Positions 52,401 to 62,000 of a stretch of 62,000 nt of DNA are shown one piece after another. A model generated the notes under the pieces. That model did no database searches, was not told where the DNA came from, and saw nothing but the letters and a program-made list of their open reading frames with translations. This DNA comes from Prorocentrum cordatum (taxonomy: Eukaryota > Sar > Dinophyceae > Prorocentrales > Prorocentraceae). Position 1 is the stretch's first letter, and the number at the start of each line of letters is the position of its first letter. Made by a program: the position numbers and the translations under genes. Location of the stretch: positions 1 to 62,000 of the forward strand of contig CAUYUJ010003547.1 of assembly GCA_963575745.1 (NCBI GenBank), given 5' to 3'.

Positions 52401-52780
52401 CGTCAGCAGCATTTTCCAGGTGTGTGTTGATGAAGATGACTACGCACTCGTCGCGTTTGGCTTCCTTCGCCCGGTGCATAGAGCAGGAAGATGAAGCATC
52501 CGCGAAGGATCCGCCTTTCGACCCGACGGGCCCGACTAGGCCCCATCCCGCGGATCCCGGAAGTGTTGGTGTTCGCTAGGAACATGGGCGCTGAAGACCT
52601 GCCAGGTCGGGAGGAACCTCTGGCGCGAGCGCAAGGAGGGAAACCGGATCAACAGGGGCTGGAGGGAGCTAGTCAAAGACGGCGAGCTGGTCGTGACGGA
52701 CTGACCGCTACGCATAGGCGGACAGCCGGGGGCTGCGCGAGGAGGCGGAGGGAATCTTCGCCAGTTCTCTGGAGGTCTCC
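49411..52780. other. Degenerate coding-like fragments, unassigned
   Basis: Short plus-strand readings with protein-like composition but no recognised family: 49461-50045 (Ser/Pro-rich, PPPTAGDSGFAG), 50391-50786 (RADIENRAQKIEARSRLLDK, helical) and 50999-51340 (EAVEAKRANHKRRRVAQQMW, basic). They could be the 3' part of the copia relic or another decayed element. Confidence 0.3.
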
Positions 52781-53691
52781 ATTGCGGTGGAAACGCTGAC
52801 GAGGCGCGCGGGCGTCCCCCCTCGAGGAGATGAGGCGATTGAGCGGGCCATGTCTGCTATCATGGACTGCGAGAAGTTCCCCTCCACCCCAGAGCGGCTC
52901 GAAGAGTCACTGGTTGAGAAGTGCGAGATTGTTCTTGGACTTGCCCAATGGTGCACCAGCGCACATTGTAAGAACAGCGTCAAGCTCGTGAGAAAGTGCA
53001 TGTTGTTTTCGACCGTATGATGAGCCGCGCTTGGAAGACCTGCGTCACAGTTCCCGTGTCAAAAGATGACGTGGTCGACGCCTTGCGCCAGTTCGACTGG
53101 TTCGGACGCCGCGGTACTGGCGCTTCGATCTGGGGCGCTAGACTCGAGGGGGATGGCTCCAGCTTACTCGGGGCCAGCTATGCGACGGGATTGACTGACC
53201 CTTTGAGCACAGTCCGATCAAATATCCTACAGGACAGTGGTGGTCTGTTTGTTTGGAGCTGACGTGTGCTAGGGGATTGGTGCGCGATTAATCCCACGCT
53301 GACATGGAGCCCGGGTTCAAGACGGCTTACCACGGCACCAAATTGGCAGCTCTCGCTTCTATGTGGAAGATTCATGCACATGCTGATGCCAGGGCCCAGC
53401 AGCGCTGGCAAGGTTTTCGGAATTCATTGCGAGGGCGAGCGCCGCCGTGGCAGCTGTGTTCGCTACATGGTGCACATGTCGTCAGGCGTCGGCCCTGAGA
53501 TGAATCTGTATTCCTGCGTTTTCGAGATGGAGGTCGGTCGTGGGCGCCGCGCGAATTATCCAAATCCGCATATCCATCGGCAGTGGTTCTTGGATGAAGG
53601 CAGTACTTACATCGCGAAGCTCTGCATCCATGCAGCGATGATGAGTGAGATGTACGATGAGATGCAGAAGCGTGAGCCTGTCTTCGGATAG
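52780..53691 (+). pseudogene. Decayed ORF with HGT motif
   Basis: Plus-strand pieces: DVVDALRQFDWFGRRGTG (53069), PGFKTAYHGTKLAALASMWK (53310) and FGIHCEGERRRGSCVRYMVH, then MNLYSCVFEMEVGRG (about 53410-53560). A YHGT followed by a G-rich turn and a strand ending in EV recalls ADP-ribosyltransferase-like folds, but only weakly. The frame changes between pieces, so no product is expected. Confidence 0.25.
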
Positions 53692-54475
53692 CAAATGCTA
53701 TGAAATCGGACAGTCCGGATGTACCTGATTGCGAAGGTGCATCTACATGCTTTTCCGGGTACACGCGCGTACTCGGACGACCCGATCGAGGACCCTGATC
53801 TGCAGATGTCTGATCTCGGAACTCTTCATCCCGCTTTCGTACCTTAGCATGAGCGTTGGCTCCCGCAGTGGACCATCGAGCTCGGTGCCGCTGCCCGCAT
53901 CTTGGAGCGGACGGGCGCGCCCCGCTGGCCCCCAACTCCAAGCCGAGGTGCTTCGGGAACAACTGGGTGAGCCTGCGGGTGAGTCCACGTCGGATCACGG
54001 CGAAGGGGGTGGTAATCCCTGGGCAAATCCATCCTGGAAGCCTTCCCAGAGGTCTTCTGTGTTCGCGTGGCAGGAGCGGCCGCGTGTCGAGGATGACTTG
54101 GGTATGATGATTGAGATGGGGGTTTTCATGAATGGCTGCGACTATTCCGGCTACGGCAAGCATGGGAAGTCCAGGGCGAACCGAGGCATTGGCTGAGCGT
54201 TCTTGGGTTTTTATGTATTCAGCCCTCTCCCCCCCCGCGCCTCTCCTTCGCCTCTCCGCCCCGCGGCTGCCTCGGATTGCGGGGCCCCCGAGCTGCGCGG
54301 CGCGGCGGCAGCGGGCGCGCGCGAGCCCCCGTCAAAGGAAAAAGAATGTGTTTTCTTTGAGAACGGGCCCCCCTACCTGCGCGTCGTGTCTCTCAGTATT
54401 CCATGCTGCTGCTCTAGCGCGCGCCGCGCCCCCCTCCCCCCACGGCCCCCGTTCCTCAGCCGTGGCCGCGCTGGC
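53692..54475. other. Spacer, nothing recognised
   Basis: Mixed composition without a convincing reading frame; becomes very GC-rich towards 54200. Confidence 0.4.
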
Positions 54476-55430
54476 TCAGCGCGGCAGGTTCGCGGGGGAT
54501 CAAACTGGATGCCGCGGCTAGAGAAGCCGGCGCTGGGCGCGAGCGCGGCGCCGCGGCCGCTGTGCGCGGCGACGGCGGCAGCGGGGCGGGCAGCGCTTCA
54601 TCGGAAATGTCGGCGTGGCAGGAGGCCCCCGGTGGAAGGGGGGCGGCGGCGGTCGCCCTCTTCGCAGCAGCTGCGCGCTGGGCGCCGATTGCAACGGGCG
54701 GCGCTACTGCGGGGCGATGACTGGCCGCAAGGACGCCTGCATCTGCGGCGCCCCCTTCGCCGCCCTCGCGCCGGGGGGCCACGTCGCCAAGGGCGACGAC
54801 GGCGATGGCGCCCCCTAGTCTTGGGAGGGGGGGGGCCCTTCGCCGAGAGCCCCCCTGGGCTGGCGGCTGGGCGCCAGGAGCCGCAGGAGGCAGCAGAGGG
54901 GGATATCTGCGGAGCAACCATGAGCTGGACGCGCAGCGCAGACAGCGGCCGCCACTGCGCGCGACGAGCGCCGACCCCAGCAGAGCACGCCCCGAGGCGT
55001 TCTGGCTTGCTCTTCCGGCGCCTCAGCAGCCAGCAGCAGCGCCAGCTGGGCCGAGGGCAGTCAAGGCCACAGCGCGCAAACTCGACAAGCTCCGAAAACG
55101 CAGTCGAGCAGCAGGAGAAAGCCTCAAGAAAGCAAGGAAAGACTCGGCATAATGCGAACACATGTTCAATGAGTTCACGGAGGCTGTCATCGAAGCAGAA
55201 GGGGAACTCGACAAGGCCAAGGCACAAGTCGGCGGGCCTGATCTCGCCGCGGGAGGTGATGTAGCGGCAGCGCCGGGCGCGAAGACAGACCTCATTATGT
55301 CTCTCCTCGAGCAGCTCGAGAACGAGCCAGGCGACTTCCGAAGGTGGGGCAACCAGGAGAAAGAGTCCGGGGAGCGGCCAAGGCGAGAGGAATCGATGGC
55401 AGCAAAGGTGAAGGAGCAGGGGTAGCCCCA
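54476..55430 (+). pseudogene. Decayed LINE ORF1-like segment
   Basis: Cys-rich readings (GADCNGRRYCGAMTGRKDAC, then CICGAPFA) are followed by a coiled coil (TARKLDKLRKRSRAAGESLK, then NEFTEAVIEAEGELDKAKAQ). A zinc-finger-plus-coiled-coil ORF in front of an AP endonuclease is the usual order of dinoflagellate non-LTR elements. Frames change around 54800 and 55150. Confidence 0.4.
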
Positions 55431-55559
55431 GGCAAACGCATCAGCCCGAACCCAGAAACGCAGTGAGACCCCCTTGGCGAAGCGGCCGCGTAATCAGCGG
55501 CAGCTCCAGCCCCAGGATCTAAAGCAGCCAACTGAGTAGGCAAGGGCACCGACGCCAGA

Positions 55560-56520
55560 GCGACAGAATTCATGGTGGGCATAGGCGAGGGGCGCACCGT
55601 GGAAAAGTCAGGAAATGCAGTCCTGGGCTATGTGCAGCAAAGCGGGGAGGAAGAAGCTTCGCCGCCAGTTCCACGTGGACTTCTTCAGCAGCACAGCCTG
55701 CGGCCCCCAGGCGCAAGGCTACTTGAAGTATATCATCGACGCGAAGGACCGTGACATCGCTGACTTTGCGGAGCACCGTTTGCGCAAGTCAGAGCTGATG
55801 AGCAAGGCCTGGGTAGCCTGCAGTTTGACGAGTTTCCGGGCAAGGGCGCGCCCGGGGGTTGGTGATGGCGCGCGTGGAGGCGCGGGCGCGCTCGCAAGGA
55901 GCTCGCTGGGCGCCCAGGGCCGCTTCGCAGGTTTTGGCGACGCCTACCAGAGAGAAGAGGGCAGCGACAGAAATGTGATCGTCGCCAACATCCACCGAGT
56001 AAGTTTCGCTGTGGCCTTCGTCCATCTGTAATGCAGCACCGGCCCCGCCGAGCGCAACGCGGGCGTTCTTTGCGACCTGCGTGAGAAGGTGGTTGTCTGG
56101 AGAGGGCTCTGTCTAGCACTTGGTGGTTGCAACGTCAAGCCAACGGAGTTCAGTGCGACCGTCTGGCCAAGGGCGTTGGGTTCGCGGGTCCTCGCGGCAG
56201 AGGGCGAGGCCCCCGCGTGCTTCCCAGCAGAAGGCGCAGCGCGCTGCATCGGGCTCGCGCTGATCTCACAGGGCCTGGCCCCATATCATCATGAGCGGAA
56301 CTCATCTGTTTTTTCGCGGAAGCCGCGCACGGGACTCATGCTCGAGATCGACGGCAGGCCAAAGCAGCTGAAAGGACGAGCGCCACGTAGGCCCGCAGCC
56401 ATCAGGCCGCCCCTGATCGCCGAGAAAATGCCATGGCCCAGGACAGCCTGCCGACGCGCAGCACGAGAAAAACATGAGGCTCTCATGGGAGCGGCGGCAA
56501 GCGCTGGAAGAAGCAGGACT
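55560..56520 (+). pseudogene. Decayed LINE AP endonuclease
   Basis: DAKDRDIADFAEHRLRKSEL matches the EHRL block around the metal-binding Glu of AP endonuclease domains. After frameshifts, VWRGLCLALGGCNVKPTEFS corresponds to the GDWN..P block, here GGCN, so the catalytic Asp is lost. It lies between ORF1-like and RT relics on the same strand. Confidence 0.5.
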
Positions 56521-58430
56521 GGACGGCTGGGCGGCGCAGACAACGAATGATACCCATTGCCGCAGCTGTTCTACGACAAGACGGTCCCGCACGCCATCCC
56601 GGACGAGATATGGCTAGACACGTCAGCGCAGGTTGAGAGCAGGCAGCGCGAGGAGCTGCCCCAGCGCCTGCAGGGCGCGGTTGCGCGCAGAGACATCGAC
56701 ATGGACATGCTCGCCCTGGGGCAGTCGCGCGACCACTTCGCAGACGCGCTCGAGCTCGGCCTCTACAAGAGCGCTGGTTTCCCAGACGCAAAGCGACATT
56801 ATCACCCGGGGCACAGCCGCCCGCAGAAGTTTAAGTACATCAGCATAGAAGGACGTGGTGTCAGCGCAGCCGCAGGCGGCAGTGGAGCGGAAGGCGCGCG
56901 CGCTGTGGGACGAGATCAGATTCCCCGCCGGGACTGGGGCGCTTGCCGACGAGGGCCCAGGAGGTGGAATGGGCCCGTCGGCACTTGGGCCTGCACCCGT
57001 CTCGCCCAGGGGCCAGGTGGCCAAGGGGTGCGGGTTTCCCTCGCCTACCATGGGCCTATCGAGGGGGAAGCTCGCAGGGTCGCGCCCCTACCGAGCGGGG
57101 CCAGGGACCCCCTCGCGTGCCGCCGCAGTAGCAGCAGCGAGAAAGCAGAGGAGGCGGCGCCAACAGCGGCGCGGAGGACGGGCCGAGCCAGGCCGAAGGA
57201 GGGGAGGTGTCTCCTCCCCGGGCCGAGGTCCAGGAGTCCGACGGTCGCAAAGCTAGGGGCCGCTCGAGACGCTTCTGCCTCGCGCCAGGCACGCCGCCAA
57301 GGGGCGCGCCATGGACCAGTTCGGTGGATTCAACCCAGGGGTGGGCTTCACGTCACGCCGCCAAGGGGCTCCCCGGACCTGTTCGGCGGACTTAATACAT
57401 GGGCGCCCACCCACCCCGGTGCCCTATCACGCCGCCAAGGGACGCGCCCCGCACCTGTCTGGCGGGCTTAACTCAGGCCCCCACCACACCCAGAATCAAG
57501 ACACGCCGCCAACGGCGCGCGCGAGCACCGTGGACATCCCATGGCACGACATCTTCGAAAACGCCGAGGACGGTATGATGCACGACCAGGAGCTCAGCGA
57601 TAACCCCCAGGACACGGGGCACCCTCCAGAGGGACTCCCTCCAGTGTTGCATGCAGTCGAGGACTGCGGCCAGATGCGGGAAGACTTCGGGCGGTGGGCC
57701 GCCGCGTGGATTGCGACGCGAATGTGGTCCCCACGTCCAACGCTAATTGGCTGCCGCTTTGCGCGCTTTTCCTGGAAGGTATATTGGCTGGGGGAAGTGA
57801 CGACCTGCTACACTGCTTCATAGGTGGTGGCCAAGAAGCATCCAAGAGCTGCGCGAGGGCGCATGGCGCCAATCCCAATCGCAAGGGGAACTTGGCCAGC
57901 CTGGCCAGCCTGCCGACAGCTGGGGACCACTGGTGCGATTTAGAGGAAGTACGAAGTATGTTCGAAAGGCTGCTGGGATGCGTCAGCCTCGACGGCCTGG
58001 CCACGGTTAGGGAGAATATCGCGCGGGAGACGAGTTGGAAACAGGGCGCGTGCTAGACCGCGAGGCGCCAGTTCGCAAATCTTGGGGGTGGCCTCCCAGG
58101 TTGCGTCGCCAGCTGCTGAACAAATGCGCGCCCGGCCGTCATGTCCTCGTGGAGGGGGCGAGCTGGCCGTGCCAGGCGTTGGGGCTGTCGCGTTCGGGTT
58201 GCGTCGCCAGTTTGGCAAGTCCTGGGGGTGACCCCCAGGTTCGACGTCGCCACTAGCTGGGGGCGCGAGAATGCCAGGCGGCGCAGAATGGAGGCGGGTC
58301 AGGATCACGAAGCAACAAGGCAAGGTTCTCCAGCAGCTCCGAAAACTCAAGGCCCCAGCTAAGCCTCCAGAGGAAGAAGAAGAAGCCAAGGCATATTACA
58401 ACCTGCTGTTGGAGGCGTTAGCCATCATCG
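56521..58430. other. LINE-derived spacer with small repeats
   Basis: An open but unrecognised frame from 56557 (VPHAIPDEIWLDTS, then RRDIDMDMLALGQSRDHFAD). Four CACGCCGCCAAGG-type repeats lie between about 57290 and 57510. Two related hairpin-bearing units at 58071-58112 and 58197-58252 include the palindrome CTGGGGGTGACCCCCAG. Confidence 0.4.
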
Positions 58431-58820
58431 CGATGGAGCCTACACAGACGCTGACACGAGCGACAAGGTGGGGGCGGCGGTGACGGCCGCAGCCAAGACA
58501 CAGACCAAGGCAGTCAATGAGGCCTACATCCACTGGGTCCACGGCGCGACGGCAGGCAGTGCGAAAGTGGCACACGTTTACATGGCGGCGGAGCGAAGTC
58601 CTCGAGCACGACGGCCAGGTGGTCACCCGCTCGCAACAGCTGGTCGACTTAAGGAAGGAGGCCTGGGCCAAAATGTGGACGCGCGACGCGTCGACGGCCT
58701 GGGCCATCCAGGAAGTCCCAGCGCAGCTGTGCCGAGCAGAGCTCTCCAGAAAGACCAAGCCGAGGAACCGCTCAAAAAGTGGGTCACCGGATCGATCATC
58801 CAGCACTTGAAGCGCAATGC
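58431..58820 (+). pseudogene. Decayed region upstream of LINE RT
   Basis: KAVNEAYIHWVHGATAGSAK, then AHVYM, and in the next frame EVLEHDGQVVTRSQQLVDLR with EAWAKMW, fits the conserved W...G...AH and W..lW blocks that precede the RT in dinoflagellate LINE-type polyproteins. One frameshift near 58580 separates the two pieces. Confidence 0.45.
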
Positions 58821-59060
58821 GAGACAGGGAGGCGATAGGTGGAGAGCACCAGAGCTGCGACCCATGGCGGCGCTGGGCCTCGGCGAGTTCGCATGCCCCC
58901 CCGCGACCTGCGAAAGCAAGGCAGCTCGGCCATGCTCAGGAGGGAAAAAATACACAGACACAATTAATCGGCGATTTCCCCGAAAATATGGGAAAATATA
59001 GGAATTGGGGGGGAGACAAAAATTCAGAACATATGGAAAATATGGGGAATCCTTTTATTT

Positions 59061-59831
59061 GTGTGTATTTATTTGTGTGTCTCAGGGCCCCTTCACATGC
59101 ACTTCCACCCTTTCCTGGGGTTCCTGCTGGGCACGGAGCCAGGCATAGGAGGAGAGCGCCCTGTAGGCCTCATGACCATGCCACGCCGCATCTGGAGTGC
59201 AGCGCGCGGACCAGTGACCGCCGCGTGGAGCAAGGCAGCAGCAGGCTCCTGGACACGGCTGCGACGGGCCTCTCTGCGCTCAGGGCGGCCATGCACAGGC
59301 TCTTGCGTGCAGAGGGCGGCGCAGATGGGATTTCACGCAGCTAGCATCTATTGCGGCGCGGCAAGGTTCTACGACAGCATCGACTTTCTCCATCTGATCG
59401 ACACAGCAAGCGACCTGCAGTGCCCCATGATGCCCTTGGCCATGGCATGGCCAGCCGGGTACCTCGCGCTGAGGGCGATCATGGTCCCCAGCTTTCCCTC
59501 CGGCGTCCTCGAGCCTGTCAGCAGCATGGTGGCAGGGCGAGGGTTGCCGGTGGATCTCACCAGGACCCTTGTCTGTGGGGTGCCGGATGTGGCGCGCAGG
59601 CGCAACCTGTTCGTGGTCCTCCAGCAGCACCCGGACGACTTGGCCTTGCAGGTCGGCGGGGTGCGCAAGACGGCGACGGCCATGATCATGCTAGAAGCAG
59701 AGATCGTTCACAGAGGTTTTGCGCAGCTCTCCATCCCGATATCCAACGTGTCGTCCGCTGTGGCCTCGGAGACTGAGCTGCGGCAGGAGGTAGCCGGCAT
59801 CCTCGACAGCCTGAGCACTCCCACAAACTAA
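59061..59831 (+). pseudogene. Decayed LINE reverse transcriptase
   Basis: A 256-codon frame. RPVGLMTMPRRIWSAARGPV is the RP(I/V)GL..s..R.W block, and FYDSIDFLHLI carries the motif A Asp (59373). VPSFPSGVLEPVSSMVAGRG corresponds to the G...G.P region. HPDDLALQVGG is the motif C equivalent (59628-59645), with YVDD changed to HPDD but both Asp kept. The frame is unusually long for a relic but lacks the upstream endonuclease and the downstream thumb in frame. An AT-rich patch lies just upstream (58950-59070). Confidence 0.6.
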
Positions 59832-60554
59832 CCTGGCGTGGTCCGCGACTTGGGCGAGGACAGGAACGAGAAATTGAAGGACCTTGCCGAGACAGGCGCA
59901 AAGGGAGCAGCCAAAGTATAAGCACGCAGCAGGAGCCCATTGCCAGCGAGCCTGGCACCTGCCAGCACGCGGCATCACCCGCGCCTAGTCGCAAAAAGTT
60001 CGGGCATCCGAGGCCGTCCTGCTCAGAGGAGGGCACATGGCGGGGCGTTGCACGGCCATCATCCTGTTGGTGCAGAGGGCGGTGCAAGTGGCAGTCGCGT
60101 GCGCCATAGTGGACCTGGAAAAGCAGTTCTGGCTCACCACAGTGGACCACCCCTCCGAGCTCCAGAGGCACCAGCGAAGCTGGCACATGCTCTACGCGAG
60201 TTCCCAGGCCATGGAGCCCAGCAAACGCGGGTATCGAGTCAAGGGCCCGATGGCAGGCGTCATCGCGTTGCTGTTGGGCTTGGGAATGGATGCCTGAGCG
60301 CTTAGACAGCTGGATCAGCTCAACGGAGGATGCGTGGGCACGTGTTGCAGACGACATGCCACACTTTGGGGCAGTAATGCACGAGGCCCAAGGCAGCGCA
60401 CAAGGCAAGCTCTGGCAGCAAGCAGCCGCATACCAACAGGGAGCTGGACAGGAAGCTGCCCCAGCTACAGCGGCACCTGCGACGACCTCGGCGGAGAAAA
60501 GGGCAGCATGCAAAGACGGTCATGCTGGAGACCATAGCGCTTGCGGGAGTTTGG

Positions 60555-60870
60555 ACCATGGAGGGGCGAAGGCAAGCAATCTTCTGCCCAGCATGCGACG
60601 ACATTTGCGCAAGGTGTGGCCAGGCACCCGAGACGTAAGTGCATCGCTACTACGAGTGCCCAGCAACCGAGCAGATTGGCCACAGCGGCGATGGCAACAT
60701 TACCAAGAAGGCGACTGATGCGATCGAGCAACAGAGAGACTTGCATTGCCGGCTCCGAGGCATTCCCCCAGCAGATCGACCCACAGGAAGGCCATGCCAA
60801 GGCCAGCCAGATCTCCTGCTCCAGAAGAGGGGCGCTGGCAGCGGCCCAGATGACGAAACGGGCCTGAGGT
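60555..60870 (+). pseudogene. Decayed LINE zinc knuckle
   Basis: RQAIFCPACDDICARCGQAP, then HRYYECPATEQI after a stop: a C..C...C..C....H....C pattern of the type found between RT and RNase H in these elements. Confidence 0.45.
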
Positions 60871-61346
60871 GATGTTTTCTTCAACGGCGGCTCGGGGGGA
60901 GCAGAGACATCGGCAAATGGCCCGCGTTTCGGGCGATGTGGTCGGGCAGTTGCGGCGTTCAAGTTGGACGAGAACTGCGTGCCATGAGAGGTCGGAGCAT
61001 GGCGTGGCACCATGAGGGCCCCTCACGCAGTGCCGAGAGCGGAGTTGACGGCCATGAGCAAGGCCGTCAGGTACAGCGCGGCGGCGGGGAGCAGCGGGCT
61101 CAACATCGCCAGTGACTGCAAGTGCGCCCTTGTCACCTTGGAGCGCTCTTGGCGAAGCAGCAGCTACTGAACAGCGACGACATCATCATGTGCCGCCACA
61201 TCCCCAGCCACCTGGTCGATCACCCAGCAGAGCTGGAGCGCTGGGCGGGCCCGCCGTGGTGGGTCATAGGCAATGAGATGGCTAACGCGTGTGCCAGCTG
61301 GGGTGCTGAGCACGGGGCGCTCGACCCCATCTTCCATCGCGGATGA
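60871..61346 (+). pseudogene. Decayed RNase H domain
   Basis: DVFFNGGSGGAETSANGPRF corresponds to the first RNase H strand, with the FTDGS Asp lost (FNGGS). VPRAELTAMSKAVRYSAAAG keeps the Glu, and NIASDCKCALVTLERSW keeps the second Asp. After a frameshift, CRHIPSHLVDHPAELERWAG, then WVIGNEMANACASWGAEHGA, has the GN..AD block with Asp changed to Asn. Two of four catalytic residues are gone. Confidence 0.55.
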
Positions 61347-62000
61347 GCAGATCACTGACCAGGTCACGGTGGCAGTCCAGAACAGGAAACGAAGCGGTCA
61401 AGAGCAAGAAAGCACTTAGAAGGAACCCATAGGCAGCCACATCTTGCAGTGACGCAAGGCCAAGATCTACGCGAGCTCCATCCCAGATGACGCTGCGTGC
61501 GATGCCGCAGCGGATCAGACAAAGCGCGAGGCATCCAGGCGACGTTGGCAGAGACAGGGGGGTGCACCAGGCGCGTGAGCCAGCGCGCGGGCCGCCGCAG
61601 CAACGGGCGCGTGGGCATCCATGCAGCCAGATTTGGCACGCGACGCCATACCTGCATGGCTTGCTCCATTGCGCAGCTTGTGGTGCAACGACCGACCTGG
61701 ATGGTCGCAGCAGCAGGATAGTTGAAGGCTTTGCGAGAATGATTGTGAAGGAGTGCCGTGCGCCAACAACCTCAGGTCGAATAACCATCGAGCGCATGCA
61801 ACTGGGGCAGCTCCCGGCGCGAAGGCCCAAGTGGGCCCAAGCACGTGCCTGAAGACGACAGCCATGACGAGGCAGCCAAGCAACCGGGAGCGACGTCAGC
61901 TTGCACCATTGGAAGACTGGGGCCCAGCATCTCTGAGGTGATAGAGTTGGACGATCTCCCAGGAGGACCAGGCTGGGTACAGCCCGCGCCCCAGCGCGCG
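61347..62000. other. Window end, nothing recognised
   Basis: Short overlapping frames only; probably the remainder of the LINE relic and its flank. Confidence 0.4.

Noticed and set aside
54203-55264. Intact 353-codon gene
   Set aside because: Coding signals switch frame twice inside it and match parts of a LINE ORF1; the ORF reflects high GC content.

Overview
This is nuclear DNA from a dinoflagellate, most like a GC-rich, repeat-laden genome of the Prorocentrum/Polarella kind; the species cannot be fixed from sequence alone. Four things point there: relict copies of the dinoflagellate spliced leader (core CGTAGCCATTTTGGCTC), introns with GC as well as GT donors and foldback ends (introner-like), long simple-sequence and minisatellite tracts, and a high density of decayed retroelements. 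There are no bacterial operons, tRNA or rRNA genes, or CRISPR arrays.

Region 1 (1-13.2 kb) holds minus-strand genes cut into short exons. Read from high to low coordinate, they encode an OTU-type cysteine protease (three exons, 13.16-12.05 kb), an acidic exon that recurs in a fourfold tandem array (11.9-7.1 kb), an ASCH-like exon (6.98-6.65 kb), several unrecognised exons, an AP2-like exon (3.0-2.4 kb) and further exons down to the window edge. Several introns carry inverted ends, AGATAGCACACAATGG at the 5' side and its complement at the 3' side, and many have GC donors. Whether this is one gene or several is not settled.

Region 2 (14.0-15.6, 37.6-38.6, 44.5-46.5 and 47.25-48.5 kb) is a family of composite repeats: a 5' module, a long 16-bp minisatellite, a 24-bp repeat module and a conserved 3' end. 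The best copies begin with TCCCGGAAAGGG and end with CCCTTTCCGGG.

Region 3 (15.7-34.4 kb, plus strand) starts with a Cys-rich single-exon gene of unknown function. Next come arrays of a palindromic motif (TTGCACCCTCAGGGTCAGCC), duplicated blocks with relict spliced leaders, and then a very large Helitron transposase gene (21,104-33,284). Removing three proposed introns joins four exons in phase 0 into about 3,790 codons. The product has a duplicated N-terminus, C2H2 finger, Helitron N-terminal region, HUH/two-tyrosine Rep nuclease, PIF1-type helicase and a C-terminal Josephin-like cysteine protease. Two introns are foldback elements with short direct repeats at their junctions, and a relict spliced leader abuts the start codon. 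Related repeat blocks lie on both sides of the gene.

Region 4 (34.4-38.6 kb) has a charged coiled-coil ORF, a gene for a C2H2/glycosyltransferase-like protein with a probable in-frame foldback intron, and small repeats. Region 5 (38.6-49.4 kb) is a decayed Ty1/copia element on the plus strand (gag, protease, integrase, RT, RNase H), split by two composite minisatellite elements and a segment with an AT-rich island. The 49.4-54.2 kb stretch has only fragments of coding sequence. Region 6 (54.4-61.4 kb) is a decayed non-LTR (LINE) element: ORF1-like coiled coil, AP endonuclease, RT, zinc knuckle and RNase H, with frameshifts and lost catalytic residues.
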